Assembly (NCBI GenBank): GCA_965206615.1
Contig: CBDBKI010000005.1
Span: forward strand, 1,860,001 to 1,924,000
Direction: 5' to 3'
Source of the DNA: VXNE01 sp965206615
GTDB lineage: Bacteria > Pseudomonadota > Gammaproteobacteria > Pseudomonadales > Azotimanducaceae
DNA: 64,000 nt
The notes below the pieces were generated by a model. It saw only the letters and a list, made by a program, of their open reading frames with translations. It was not told the DNA's origin and ran no database searches. Shown piece after piece: positions 33,324 to 41,582 of the stretch (the stretch's first letter is position 1; each line of letters starts with the position of its first letter). Both the position numbers and the translations under genes were made by a program.

Positions 33324-34369
33324 AGGGCGTCGGCCACCGCGCGGCAGAACCCGGTCGTGCTCGTCGAACCGCCCTGGTCCGGCGTCAGGGCGCGTCCGTC
33401 CCGGTACACGCGCGCCAGGGCCGCGCGAATGCGTGCGCCCTCCCGTTCGAAGTCGAGGTAGTCGAGCATCATCGCCGCGGACAACAGCGCCGCGGTCGGG
33501 TTGATGATGTTCTGTCCCGCGATGTCGGGCGCCGTGCCGTGCGCGGGTTCGAAATACGCGTAGTCGTCGCCGTAGCAGCCGCTCGCGGCGAGACCCAGGC
33601 TGCCGAGCAGGCCGCCGGCGGCGTCGGAGAGGATGTCGCCGTAGAGGTTCGGCATCACCACGACATCGAAACGCTGCGGTTCGCGGATCATCCGGCAGGC
33701 AAAGTCATCGACGATGAACCAGTCGAACTCGACGTCCGGGTAGTCGCGCGCCGTCTCCTGTGCGACCTCGAGAAAGAAGCCGTCGCTGCCGCTCAACATG
33801 TTGTGCTTGGTTGCGCAGGTCAGGTGCCCGCGCCGCTTGCGGGCGAGTTCGCAGGCGAAGCGCACGACGCGTTCCGTCCCCTCCCGGGTGATCGCCTTGA
33901 TGGCGTACCGGCCGGTGCCGAGCTCGTGTACGGGTCGCCGGATCGTGCGGCCGACGAGGTTCAGCGGCGCGAGATCCTCAAGGGGGCCTTCGCAGCCGAC
34001 GTAGAGGTCTTCCAGGTTTTCGCGGACGATGGCGAAGTCGATGCCGTCGGGATCCTTCAGCGGCGTCGCGCAGCCGGGGATATGCCGGCAGGGCCGTACG
34101 TTGGCGTAGGTCTGCTTGCCCCAGCGCAGGTACATCAGCGCGGCGCCGGAGGAGCCGCTGGTGGAGCCGAAAAAGGTCGTGTCGGCGCGATCGATCATCT
34201 CGCGGGCCGCATCCGGGAAGATGTTGCCGGTCTTCGCCCGGGCTGCTTCGCCCACCTCGGGATAGACGAACTCGAGGCCGATGTTGAGGGACGCAAGGAG
34301 TTCCACGACGGGGCGCATCGCCTCCGGGGCGGCGTCGTCGCCCTCGATGACGGCAATTGTCTTGATCAT
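33320..34369 (-). CDS. Isocitrate/isopropylmalate-type dehydrogenase
   Basis: A 349-residue NAD(P)-dependent beta-decarboxylating dehydrogenase. IEGDDAAPEAMRPVVELL is the N-terminal family motif. VRENLEDLYVGCEG supplies the substrate-binding Arg and the NAD-type isocitrate phosphorylation-loop equivalent. FIVDDFACRMIREPQRFDVVVMPNLYGDILSDAAGGLLGSLGLA contains the metal-binding aspartates, and FEPAHGTAPDIAGQNIINPTA the nucleotide site. The lack of leucine-operon neighbours argues against LeuB. A specialised isocitrate, homoisocitrate or tartrate/malate-type dehydrogenase is more likely. First gene of the minus-strand trio. Confidence 0.88.
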   Translation of the reverse strand: MIKTIAVIEGDDAAPEAMRPVVELLASLNIGLEFVYPEVGEAARAKTGNIFPDAAREMIDRADTTFFGSTSGSSGAALMYLRWGKQTYANVRPCRHIPGCATPLKDPDGIDFAIVRENLEDLYVGCEGPLEDLAPLNLVGRTIRRPVHELGTGRYAIKAITREGTERVVRFACELARKRRGHLTCATKHNMLSGSDGFFLEVAQETARDYPDVEFDWFIVDDFACRMIREPQRFDVVVMPNLYGDILSDAAGGLLGSLGLAASGCYGDDYAYFEPAHGTAPDIAGQNIINPTAALLSAAMMLDYLDFEREGARIRAALARVYRDGRALTPDQGGSTSTTGFCRAVADAL

Positions 34370-34423
34370 GGCGGCGTTTTAGCAGAATGGCCGGGATCCC
34401 GCCAATTTGGCGACGGGATGGGT

Positions 34424-34459
34424 CAGGTCGAAAGGCAGGTCGAAAGGCGGTCGAAAGGG
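34424..34459. repeat. Three 12-bp tandem repeats in a divergent intergenic region
   Basis: CAGGTCGAAAGG occurs twice in tandem (34424-34435, 34436-34447), then a variant CGGTCGAAAGGG (34448-34459). The array lies between the divergent dehydrogenase and D-aminoacylase genes, where a shared regulator site would be expected. It may equally be simple slippage DNA. Confidence 0.7.
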
Positions 34460-34550
34460 ACACCCACCTCGCCTGCGGACGCCTGATCTGAGTCCGGAGA
34501 CATCGGTCTCGATGCCGCCGGTGTAGACTCCCACAGCGAAGGAGGTCTCC

Positions 34551-36248
34551 ATGCACGATCTGGTAATCCGAAACGGTTGGGTGGTGGACGGCGGCGGCGG
34601 TCCCCGCTTCCGGGGTGACGTGGCGGTCAAGGACGGCAGGATCGTCCGCATCGGACGCATCGCGGAGCGGGCGCGGCGCACCATCGATGCCGAGGGCCAC
34701 GTGGTGGCGCCGGGGTTCGTGGACGGCCACACGCACATGGACGCGCAGATCTTCTGGGATCCGCTGGGTTCATGCTCTTCGTACCACGGCGTCACCAGCG
34801 TCGTCATGGGGAACTGCGGCTTCACCCTCGCCCCCTGCGCGGAGCAGGACGCCGGGTTCGTGTTCCGCAATCTCGAGCGCGCGGAGGACATCGCGCCGGA
34901 AGCGATGCAGGCCGGCATCGAGTGGTCCTGGGAGACCTTTCCGGAGTTCCTCGACACGATCGACGCGCTGCCGAAAGGCATCCACTACGCGGGTTACATC
35001 GGCCACTCCGCGCTGCGGACCTACGTGATGCGCGAGCGGGCTTTCACGGACCAGGCGACGCCGGACGAACTGGCGCGGATGTGCGCGCTGGCAAAGGCAG
35101 CGGTCGAGTCCGGAGCCATCGGGTTTTCGACCTCCCGGACCCCGAATCACGTCACCGCGGACGACCGTCCGGTGGCGAGCCGCGTCGCGGACTGGGACGA
35201 GGTGCGGGCCATCGTCTGCGCGGTAGGCGAGACGGGGCGCGGTGTCTTCGAAATCGCCGGCGAGGCGCCGGGGCGCAGTCCCGAGCGCCTGCGCGATTAT
35301 CACGAACGCCTGCGTGACCTCGCGGTCGATTCCGGCGTCACGCAGACCTGGGGCATGTTCAGCACGCGCCGGGCGCCGGAGTACTGGCGTCCCTACTTCG
35401 ATCTCGTCGAGGAGACCGCGGCCGCGGGCGGGCGCATGTTCGTACAGGTGCACTCCCGGGCGCTGAACACGCTGCTCTCCTTCGAGACGCAGATGCCGTT
35501 CGACCACTGGGACGTCTGGCGGGACATCCGCGGCCTGCCGCTCGCCGAGCAGCAGGCGAAGCTGCGCGACCCGGCGCTGCGCGCAAAGCTCGTCGAGGTG
35601 GCCAACGGGCCGCGGCCGGACCGCAGGATCGTGGGGGTGGAGGCGCGCCCGCCGGACTGGGACTGGTTCTTCGTCCTGGATTCGATGCTCGGTGAGCCGC
35701 GCCGCCTCGCAGAGGTCGCCGCCGAGCGCGACATGGACCCCGTCGATCTCATGATCGAGCTCGCCTTGCAGAAGGACCTCAAGCAGTTCTTCTGCCAGCC
35801 GGCCGCGAACGAGGATCAGGACCACGTCCTCGAGATGATGCGGCATCCCCGCTCGGTAGTGACGTTCTCGGACTCGGGCGCCCACGTCTCCCAGATCATG
35901 GACAGCTCGCTGCAGACGCACCTGCTCGGCTACTGGGTGCGCGAGCGGGAAGCGATGACGCTGGAGGAAGCCGTGCGGCAGCTGACCTCCATCCCCGCCG
36001 CGCACTGGGGCATGCACGACCGCGGGCTGTTGCGTGAGGGGATGAACGCCGATCTCGTCGTCTTCGACCCGGACACCGTGGGTCCGCGCATGCCCGAAGT
36101 GGTACACGATCTGCCGGGCGGGGCGAAGCGCCTCAAGCAGGTGGCGAACGGCATCCGGAACACGGTGGTCGCCGGCGAGGTGTTCCTCGAGAACAACGAA
36201 CACACCGGGGCGTTGGCCGGCCGGTTGTTCCGCGGGATTGAGCGATGA
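34551..36248 (+). CDS. N-acyl-D-amino-acid deacylase (D-aminoacylase), amidohydrolase superfamily
   Basis: A 565-residue amidohydrolase with the composite beta-sandwich/TIM-barrel of D-aminoacylases. The metal site starts VAPGFVDGHTHMD (H60, H62). The cysteine ligand of the family is in VMGNCGFTLAP (C89). Further histidines are in YIGHSALR, and the catalytic Asp in VVTFSDSGAHVSQ. It hydrolyses N-acylated D-amino acids or related amides/hydantoin-like compounds. A strong RBS (AAGGAGG) precedes the ATG. It overlaps the next hydrolase gene by four bases and is divergent from the dehydrogenase trio. Confidence 0.9.
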   Translation: MHDLVIRNGWVVDGGGGPRFRGDVAVKDGRIVRIGRIAERARRTIDAEGHVVAPGFVDGHTHMDAQIFWDPLGSCSSYHGVTSVVMGNCGFTLAPCAEQDAGFVFRNLERAEDIAPEAMQAGIEWSWETFPEFLDTIDALPKGIHYAGYIGHSALRTYVMRERAFTDQATPDELARMCALAKAAVESGAIGFSTSRTPNHVTADDRPVASRVADWDEVRAIVCAVGETGRGVFEIAGEAPGRSPERLRDYHERLRDLAVDSGVTQTWGMFSTRRAPEYWRPYFDLVEETAAAGGRMFVQVHSRALNTLLSFETQMPFDHWDVWRDIRGLPLAEQQAKLRDPALRAKLVEVANGPRPDRRIVGVEARPPDWDWFFVLDSMLGEPRRLAEVAAERDMDPVDLMIELALQKDLKQFFCQPAANEDQDHVLEMMRHPRSVVTFSDSGAHVSQIMDSSLQTHLLGYWVREREAMTLEEAVRQLTSIPAAHWGMHDRGLLREGMNADLVVFDPDTVGPRMPEVVHDLPGGAKRLKQVANGIRNTVVAGEVFLENNEHTGALAGRLFRGIER

Positions 36249-37396
36249 TGGTCCTCGCGTTCGTGACCGTGGTCCTGTTCGGGACGGTGGCCGGTGCGGT
36301 CGCCTGTTTCGCACTCCTGCCGCTCTGGCCGGCCGTCGTCGCGGTCGTCGTGGGTGTCCCACTCGTGCCCTGGCTCGCCGTGACGCTCTACGGTCTCCGG
36401 AGGAGAGCGCAGGGACTGCGCCCGTTCGACGCGGCCGAGCAGCAACGGGATGCGGCGCGCCTCGGAGGCGAGGGGCGCCACGTCACGACCGCCGACGGGC
36501 GGATCGTCGAGTACCTCGTGTACGGCAGCAGACGCCCGGACGCACAGACGATCGTCCAGATCCACGGCGCGGCTACCACCGGGGGCTTGATGTGCCGGAT
36601 GAACGCGTCCCTGTGCGAGGAACTCAACCTGAAGGGGATCGCGCCATCGATGCCGGGCTGCGGTTACAGCGACGTGCATGTCGGACGCAGGATCGTGGAC
36701 TTCCCGCGCGACCTCGAAGCGATCCTCGAAGCCGAGGACGTGGGGGAGTTCATGGTGGAGGGCACCTCCCTCGGCACGTCCCATGCGATGGCGGTCGCGC
36801 GGCACTTCGGACCCGACCGCTGCGTCGCACTGGGACTCAACGTGCCCTACCTCTCCGAGCAGATCTGCAGGGAGTTCGACTTCCAGCACGACGCGGACAA
36901 CCTGCCGAAGACCGACGCCCGAGCGTGGTACCAGGCGTGGAACTTCGTGGCGGCAGACCTGATGTTCCTTGCACCGCTCATTGCTCCTCCGGCGCGCCAT
37001 ATGGGCAGGATCGGGGGAGGCGGCAAAGTGGAGGCGGAGCGGCCCTGGGTTTTCGAGTCCATGGCCGCGGACCAGAGGCGACTGGTGGTGCGCGGCACCC
37101 AGGGTCAGGGCTGGGAGCAATTCTCATACGAGATGAACGCCCTCTGGGGCTTCGACCCGCGCGACATCGAGACCAGGAACGTTGCCGTGTGGTACGCCAG
37201 GGACGACACGGCCTGCCCGCCGTCCCACGGGGAGTGGCTTGCGGCGCTTTTCGAGTCGAGGGAGGACGTGAAGACCAGCGTTCGGTCCGAGGACGCAGGC
37301 TTCGCCCACTTCACCTACCTGCCCTCCCTCGGACCCGAGTTCCGCACCTCGGAGAAGACGATACCGGCGGCGCTACTGGAGCTCTGCGCCCGGTAG
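36245..37396 (+). CDS. Membrane-anchored alpha/beta hydrolase
   Basis: A 383-residue protein with two N-terminal hydrophobic segments (VLAFVTVVLFGTVAGAVACF and LWPAVVAVVVGVPLVPWLAV), then an alpha/beta hydrolase domain. The oxyanion region is TIVQIHGAATTGG, the nucleophile elbow VEGTSLGTSHAM (Ser near residue 180), and a likely catalytic His is in EDAGFAHFTYL. The acid is probably the Asp of VWYARDDTACP. It is coupled to the D-aminoacylase by an ATGA overlap, suggesting the two act on the same compound. The TAG stop comes from the left end of a dispersed stem-loop element. Confidence 0.82.
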   Translation: MMVLAFVTVVLFGTVAGAVACFALLPLWPAVVAVVVGVPLVPWLAVTLYGLRRRAQGLRPFDAAEQQRDAARLGGEGRHVTTADGRIVEYLVYGSRRPDAQTIVQIHGAATTGGLMCRMNASLCEELNLKGIAPSMPGCGYSDVHVGRRIVDFPRDLEAILEAEDVGEFMVEGTSLGTSHAMAVARHFGPDRCVALGLNVPYLSEQICREFDFQHDADNLPKTDARAWYQAWNFVAADLMFLAPLIAPPARHMGRIGGGGKVEAERPWVFESMAADQRRLVVRGTQGQGWEQFSYEMNALWGFDPRDIETRNVAVWYARDDTACPPSHGEWLAALFESREDVKTSVRSEDAGFAHFTYLPSLGPEFRTSEKTIPAALLELCAR

Positions 37397-37492
37397 GGGC
37401 GACCCTTGTGGTCGCCCGTCCCCGACCTTGTGGTCGCCCGTGCCGGAGTCGTGCAAGCCGCAAGAACGGGACGGGACAAGCCCGTCCCCTAC
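37393..37492. repeat. Dispersed stem-loop element, copy 4
   Basis: GTAGGGG...CCCCTAC, about 100 bases. A left hairpin GGGCGACC-CTTGT-GGTCGCCC is followed by a partial second copy (CCTTGTGGTCGCCCGT), and the right hairpin is GGGACGGGACAAGCCCGTCCC. The first TAG is the stop codon of the hydrolase gene. Confidence 0.88.
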
Positions 37493-37594
37493 AACGCCCG
37501 CGCCGGGACCGTGCATGAATTCGATGCGGGACGGAACCTGTTCCATGCAAGGTCGGTGTGGCTGGGCCGGAGGCGCCGGACCGGCTTTGGGGCG

Positions 37595-38020
37595 CTACGA
37601 GGGTCGTTCGCTGGATGCGTCCAGCAGCTCAACGTCGGCGGCAAGCGCTGCGGTCCGCAGGCGGTCGTCGAGGGTCGCGAGGGGCACTGATCGACGGAGC
37701 GCTACCTCGAGGTAGGCCGCATCGTATACGGACAAGCCGTGCCGACGCGTGAGTTCCATCACGACCCCGCTGTCGTGGTCGAAGTCGAGTACGAGACGCA
37801 TGGCGCTCAGGTTTGCGAGGGTGGCCCGGGTCTCCTGGGCGGTCAGGCGCCCGCGCCGTTCGTTCATGGCCAACGCGTTGCGGACCTCGTACCACCAGAG
37901 TTGCGGGACGACGGCGCCACGGTCGACAGTCAGTCGCATAGCGTGGTCGGCCAGGGGGTGTTCCTCGTCGTCGAGACACCAGGAGAGGACCACCGAGTTG
38001 TCGATGACGAGCGCTGTCAG
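37595..38020 (-). CDS. PIN-domain toxin (VapC type) with non-AUG start
   Basis: A PIN-domain ribonuclease: LVIDNSVVLSWCLDDEEH carries the first catalytic Asp, WWYEVRNALAMN the Glu, and LSVYDAAYLEVALRRSVPLATLDDRL the third and fourth acidic positions. The GTG at 37993 would exclude the VIDNS aspartate, so the true start must lie upstream. No ATG or GTG exists in that frame before the antitoxin; the best candidate is CTG at 38020, which overlaps the antitoxin's TGA. The toxin would then be about 141 residues. It probably cleaves RNA and is restrained by the upstream Phd-type protein. Confidence 0.75.
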   Translation of the reverse strand: MTALVIDNSVVLSWCLDDEEHPLADHAMRLTVDRGAVVPQLWWYEVRNALAMNERRGRLTAQETRATLANLSAMRLVLDFDHDSGVVMELTRRHGLSVYDAAYLEVALRRSVPLATLDDRLRTAALAADVELLDASSERPS

Positions 38021-38262
38021 AAGCGGTGCCCTTCGTGGATCGTGTCGATCAATTCCGCGACGGACGTTCGGCGGAGCCGGGCTCGACGCTCCCGAATCTG
38101 TTGGGCCGCTTCCAACGCGCGCTCGCGGTCGTCATCCTCCACGGGCACCAGCCTCGCTATGGGCCGGCCGTGGCGGGTGATCGTCAAACTCTCGCCACGG
38201 CGAACCCGCTCGAGCAGCCGAGGCAGATGCGTCTTCGCTTCGTACGCTCCGATTCGATCCAT
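38017..38262 (-). CDS. Phd/YefM-type antitoxin
   Basis: An 81-residue protein: MDRIGAYEAKTHLPRLLERVRRGESLTITRHGRPIARLVPV is the standard Phd/YefM DNA-binding fold. The C-terminal helical tail (ALEAAQQIRERRARLRRTSVAELIDTIHEGHRF) wraps the toxin. This is the common Phd-PIN pairing. It is immediately upstream of and overlapping the PIN toxin gene on the minus strand, and a palindromic site lies 20 bases before its start. Confidence 0.9.
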   Translation of the reverse strand: MDRIGAYEAKTHLPRLLERVRRGESLTITRHGRPIARLVPVEDDDRERALEAAQQIRERRARLRRTSVAELIDTIHEGHRF

Positions 38263-38282
38263 GCCGACAACGAGATTCAGAC

Positions 38283-38312
38283 CTGTCGATCAGACTAGTC
38301 TAGCATCGACAG
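38283..38312 (-). promoter_or_regulatory. Nested palindrome upstream of the Phd/PIN operon
   Basis: Outer arms CTGTCGAT (38283-38290) and ATCGACAG (38305-38312) enclose a perfect 10-bp palindrome AGACTAGTCT (38292-38301). It lies 20 bases upstream of the antitoxin start. Phd-type antitoxins autorepress by binding such palindromes, so this is the probable operator. Confidence 0.6.
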
Positions 38313-38344
38313 ACAGGAAGTGCAGGGCCTCGGAGAATGAGGCC

Positions 38345-38497
38345 TCAGAGAATGAGTGCCACGACGCGCGCCATGGTCCGGAAGTGGTCATCGGCATTGT
38401 CGCGGAGGGCACTGGTGTGCTCCTCTATGCCGAAACCCATGGCTCGCGTGCCGTTGACCCGGGCGACGGTTGCCGGAAACAAAGGAGGGTTGGACAT
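38345..38497 (-). CDS. Possible 50-residue protein antisense to the SDR leader
   Basis: Minus-strand frame beginning MSNPPLFPATVARVNGTRAM and ending ARVVALIL. Its composition looks protein-like rather than random GC-rich shadow. It has no evident RBS and no known family, and it abuts the SDR start. It may be a leftover C-terminus or nothing. Confidence 0.25.
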   Translation of the reverse strand: MSNPPLFPATVARVNGTRAMGFGIEEHTSALRDNADDHFRTMARVVALIL

Positions 38498-38501
38498 GTA
38501 A
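38483..38501 (+). promoter_or_regulatory. Strong ribosome site followed by ATG-TAA
   Basis: AGGAGG (38483-38488) stands 7 bases before ATG (38496-38498), which is immediately followed by TAA (38499-38501). A textbook RBS therefore leads into a start-stop. The frame after the stop is the SDR protein. Confidence 0.85.
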
Positions 38502-39260
38502 GTCGTACTCATTACAGGTTGCAGTACGGGAATCGGGCGTGCGCTCGCGCAAGTCTGCACCGCGGCGGGCGACCGCGTCTGCGCCACGATGCGAAGGCCG
38601 GCCATGGCCGGAGACCTGGAAGATCTCGATGGCGTGACGGTCCTCCCCCTGGATGTGACAAGCGATGCATCCGTATCCGCATGCGTCGACGCAGCGCTTC
38701 GCAGCGAGGGACGGATCGACGTGATCGTCAACAACGCGGCCATCGGCTTTCCCGGCGCCGTCGAGGATGTCCCGTTCGATCAGGTTCGCGCCGTCATGGA
38801 AACGAACTTCTTCGGGGCGTTGCGGGTCACCCGGGCGGCGCTGCCAGCCATGCGGGCCCGGAGGTCCGGCACGATCGTGATGGTGACCTCCCTGGGGTCG
38901 ATTTTCACCGGCTATGGGGAGGGTATTGCCGCGGCGAGCAAGCGCGCCCTGGAGGCGGCAGCCGAGGCGATTCAGATGGAGACCGCGCGTTGGGGATTGC
39001 GCGTGCAGGTGGTGCGACCCGGTTATGTCGCCACCGCGCTTGGGGACAAGTGGGTTCCCGGCTCCGGCTCGCCCCCGGGCTCGCCCTATCGCGACTTGAT
39101 AGACCGGAACTGTGAACGGGCTGTAGCGGCGATTGCGGGCGGCGAACCCGCTCTCGACATCGCGCGCGAGATACGGGACGCCTACACGGGCGGCACGGAC
39201 GACTTCTACGTACCGGTCACGAAGATGGGACGGCAGGTCATGCCCTGGCGCAAGGAGTAG
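38496..39260 (+). pseudogene. Short-chain dehydrogenase/reductase with stop at codon 2 and altered active site
   Basis: The frame after the TAA encodes a full SDR: VVLITGCSTGIGRALA (dinucleotide motif), VTVLPLDVTSDAS, VIVNNAAIGFPG and VRPGYVATALG. Codon 2 is TAA where a Lys-type codon would be expected. The next plausible starts would remove the dinucleotide-binding strand. In addition the catalytic region reads MVTSLGS...GIAAASKRALE: the lysine is present, but the tyrosine four residues before it is alanine. Either the gene is decaying, or it is a non-catalytic SDR made by unusual initiation. A sequencing error in codon 2 would not explain the missing Tyr. Confidence 0.75.
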
Positions 39261-39371
39261 GACGACCGCCGGATGCTCGAGCAGGTCGAGCCGGCTTTCG
39301 AGTGGTGGGTAAAGGGAGAGAAGGAGCCGCCCGGGAAGTAGGACCGCAAGCAGCCTGATCGGGGCGGTTGC

Positions 39372-40007
39372 TTACGACCCTTGAGATCCGGGCTCCGGGG
39401 ACGCGTCCGGACCGGCGCCGTCCTTCAGCAGGTACCGCGCGACCGCGTCCACGAGTTCGTTCACGAGGTTCTCGCCGCCCAGTTCCCGCGGCGAGTGCAT
39501 CGCGAAGCCGTGCACGGTGGTGCTGACCCAGCGGGCCAGGAACTCCGCAACGAAAGGGACCGGCGCTTTCGGACGCAGAAGCTGGCGGTTGCTCTCGAGG
39601 TAGGCGCTCGACAGCGTCAGGAAGTCGTCGTGTATGGCGCCCTGCACGTCGGCGACCGCGGCGCGGGGCACCTCGGTCTCCAGGGCGGCGTAGAGCCTCG
39701 GGTTCTCGCCGGCGTAGCGGACCTGCGTGGTCACGATGTGCCGGATCACCTCTCTTGGCGACCCGGATCGGGGACCCGCGCGTAGCTGCGCGTACCACTT
39801 TCCCATTTCCCGGCGCCGGAGCTCGGCGAAGATCGCTTCCTTGCCCGGGAAGTACTCGTAGAGGGACCCGATGCCGACGCCGGCGCGTTCGGCGATCCGG
39901 TTGGTGCTGGCCGTGGCGTAACCGGTCTCCACCAGAATCCGAGCGGCGGCTTCCAGGATTGCGTCCACGGTCAGCGCTGCCCGGCGCTGTTTCGGCAGCT
40001 TGCGCAT
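39372..40007 (-). CDS. TetR-family regulator
   Basis: A TetR-type repressor of about 211 residues on the minus strand. The N-terminal helix-turn-helix is AILEAAARILVETGYATASTNRIAERAGVGIGSLYEYFPGKEAIFAEL, followed by a helical ligand-binding domain (VTTQVRYAGENPRLYAALETEV). I prefer the ATG at 40007 (MRKLPKQRRA), with 40052 as an alternative; neither shows a strong RBS. It is divergent from a P450 gene with a palindromic site in between, so it probably controls that P450 and itself in response to a hydrophobic ligand. Confidence 0.9.
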   Translation of the reverse strand: MRKLPKQRRAALTVDAILEAAARILVETGYATASTNRIAERAGVGIGSLYEYFPGKEAIFAELRRREMGKWYAQLRAGPRSGSPREVIRHIVTTQVRYAGENPRLYAALETEVPRAAVADVQGAIHDDFLTLSSAYLESNRQLLRPKAPVPFVAEFLARWVSTTVHGFAMHSPRELGGENLVNELVDAVARYLLKDGAGPDASPEPGSQGS

Positions 40008-40075
40008 GGCGTATGGGCGTTGCGCCTGGGGAACGGTCTCAGCGTAGAGCATCCGGGAATCCGAGTAACAAATCA

Positions 40076-40087
40076 GAGCGATCGCTC
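40076..40087. promoter_or_regulatory. 12-bp palindrome between divergent TetR and P450 genes
   Basis: GAGCGATCGCTC is a perfect palindrome 13 bases upstream of the P450 start. Shorter flanking inverted sequence is TCCGAG / CTCGGA. This is the expected kind and place of site for the TetR regulator. Confidence 0.6.
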
Positions 40088-40100
40088 GGATAATATCCCC

Positions 40101-41489
40101 ATGCCGTCCAGTCGAACCAGAGCCGCCGAGTCCGCCTCCAGGCACATCGCCCGGATCCCGGTTGCCTCCGACGACCTGACGCGGCGAGCAACCCGCGATC
40201 TCGAGCACCTGCCCGGTCCTCCGGGCCACTGGCTGTGGGGCAACAGCCGGGACTTCCTGCCGAATCCCGGCAAGTACATCCGTGGCCTGCGGCGTCGCCA
40301 CGGCAACTGCTTCACGGTGGGCGTGTTGCGCAATCGGCGGCACGTGGTCCTGGCCGGGCCGGCCGCCAATCGCCTCGTCCTGCTCGACCCGGACGACAGG
40401 TTCTCCTCGCGCCGGGGCTGGGAGGTGGTGGACGCCTACTTTCCGGGGTTCGTGCTGCTGCGGGATTTCGCCGACCATCGCCAGCACCGGCGCATGATGA
40501 CGCCGCTCTTCAAGCCTGAAGCGCTGCAGCGCTACCTCGCCGAGATGCAGCCCGTCGTCGGTGAATCCGTACGGACGTGGCCGGAAACGGTCGACATCTA
40601 CCCCGCGATGAAACGGTTGACCCTGGAAGTAGCGCTGCGCGTGTTCGCCGGCTTCGGTCCCGGCTCGGCCGGCGAAGCGGTGTACGGGCACCTCGCGACC
40701 GTGCTCGACAACGTGCTGGCGCCGCCGGGCGTGCGCCGTTGGCGCGGCCTGCGCGCGCGGGATCGGCTGCGGCGTACGCTCCGGGCGGTGCTTCCCGAAC
40801 GCCGGTGCGGGACCGGTGTGGATCTTTTCACGCGCCTCGCCGTGCAGGCGGACGAATCAGGGCGGCGTCTGTCCGATCGGGACGTCGTCGACCACGTGCT
40901 GGGACTGCTCTTCGCGGCGCACGACACCACGACGTCCGCCCTCACCACGATATGCATCAAGCTGGCCGAGGATCCCGTCTGGCAGGGGCGCCTGCGTGAA
41001 GAATGTCGGGCGGTACGGGAAGACTGCGGCGAGCCGCTGGACTACGAGTCCCTGGACCGGCTGCCGCTCACGGACGCGTTCTTCCGGGAGACGCTCCGGC
41101 AGTACAGCCCGCTGCAGATGGTGCCGCGCCGTTCGGTGCGCGAGTTCCGCTTCGAGGGGCACCGCATCCCGGCGAACGCACCGATCCTGCTGTTTCCCCA
41201 GGCGACGCACTTCGATGCCGAGTTCTTCCCCGACCCCGAACGCTTCGACCCGCTGCGGTTCGTCGATGCGCCGGCTCCGGAACCGTTCGCCTTCATCCCC
41301 TTCGGCCGCGGCAGCCACATGTGTCTCGGCATGCACTTCGCGGCGATGGAGGTGAAGGCGGTCCTGTACCGGCTGCTGCTCGACCGGGAGCTGCGTCTCG
41401 AGGAGCGTGGCGAGCGGACGCTGAACTACGTGCCGGTCGTGCGGCCGGCCCGGCCGGTCCGGCTGCACCAGCGTCCCGTGTCATACTAG
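40101..41489 (+). CDS. Cytochrome P450, membrane-type (CYP) class without anchor
   Basis: A 462-residue P450 with the proline-rich hinge HLPGPPGHWLWGNS near residue 40. The I-helix is FAAHDTTTSA (about 271-280), the K-helix ExxR E330-T-L-R333, the aromatic region FFPDPERFDPLRF, and the haem loop FIPFGRGSHMCLGMHFAAME with the Cys at about 408. Overall it resembles eukaryote-like/CYP120-type P450s rather than the soluble camphor-type enzyme at 4845. The start at 40101 (ATGCCGTCC) fits the divergent promoter. It is probably induced via the adjacent TetR. Substrate unknown; a retinoid, sterol or fatty-acid-like molecule is conceivable. Confidence 0.92.
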   Translation: MPSSRTRAAESASRHIARIPVASDDLTRRATRDLEHLPGPPGHWLWGNSRDFLPNPGKYIRGLRRRHGNCFTVGVLRNRRHVVLAGPAANRLVLLDPDDRFSSRRGWEVVDAYFPGFVLLRDFADHRQHRRMMTPLFKPEALQRYLAEMQPVVGESVRTWPETVDIYPAMKRLTLEVALRVFAGFGPGSAGEAVYGHLATVLDNVLAPPGVRRWRGLRARDRLRRTLRAVLPERRCGTGVDLFTRLAVQADESGRRLSDRDVVDHVLGLLFAAHDTTTSALTTICIKLAEDPVWQGRLREECRAVREDCGEPLDYESLDRLPLTDAFFRETLRQYSPLQMVPRRSVREFRFEGHRIPANAPILLFPQATHFDAEFFPDPERFDPLRFVDAPAPEPFAFIPFGRGSHMCLGMHFAAMEVKAVLYRLLLDRELRLEERGERTLNYVPVVRPARPVRLHQRPVSY

Positions 41490-41582
41490 GCCGAGGCCCT
41501 CATCGCGGTTCATGGAAATGGCCGCGTGAGTCGTTACAGGGGATCGGGTGGACAAACAACGACGCCCCTGCCGAGGAGCCAC

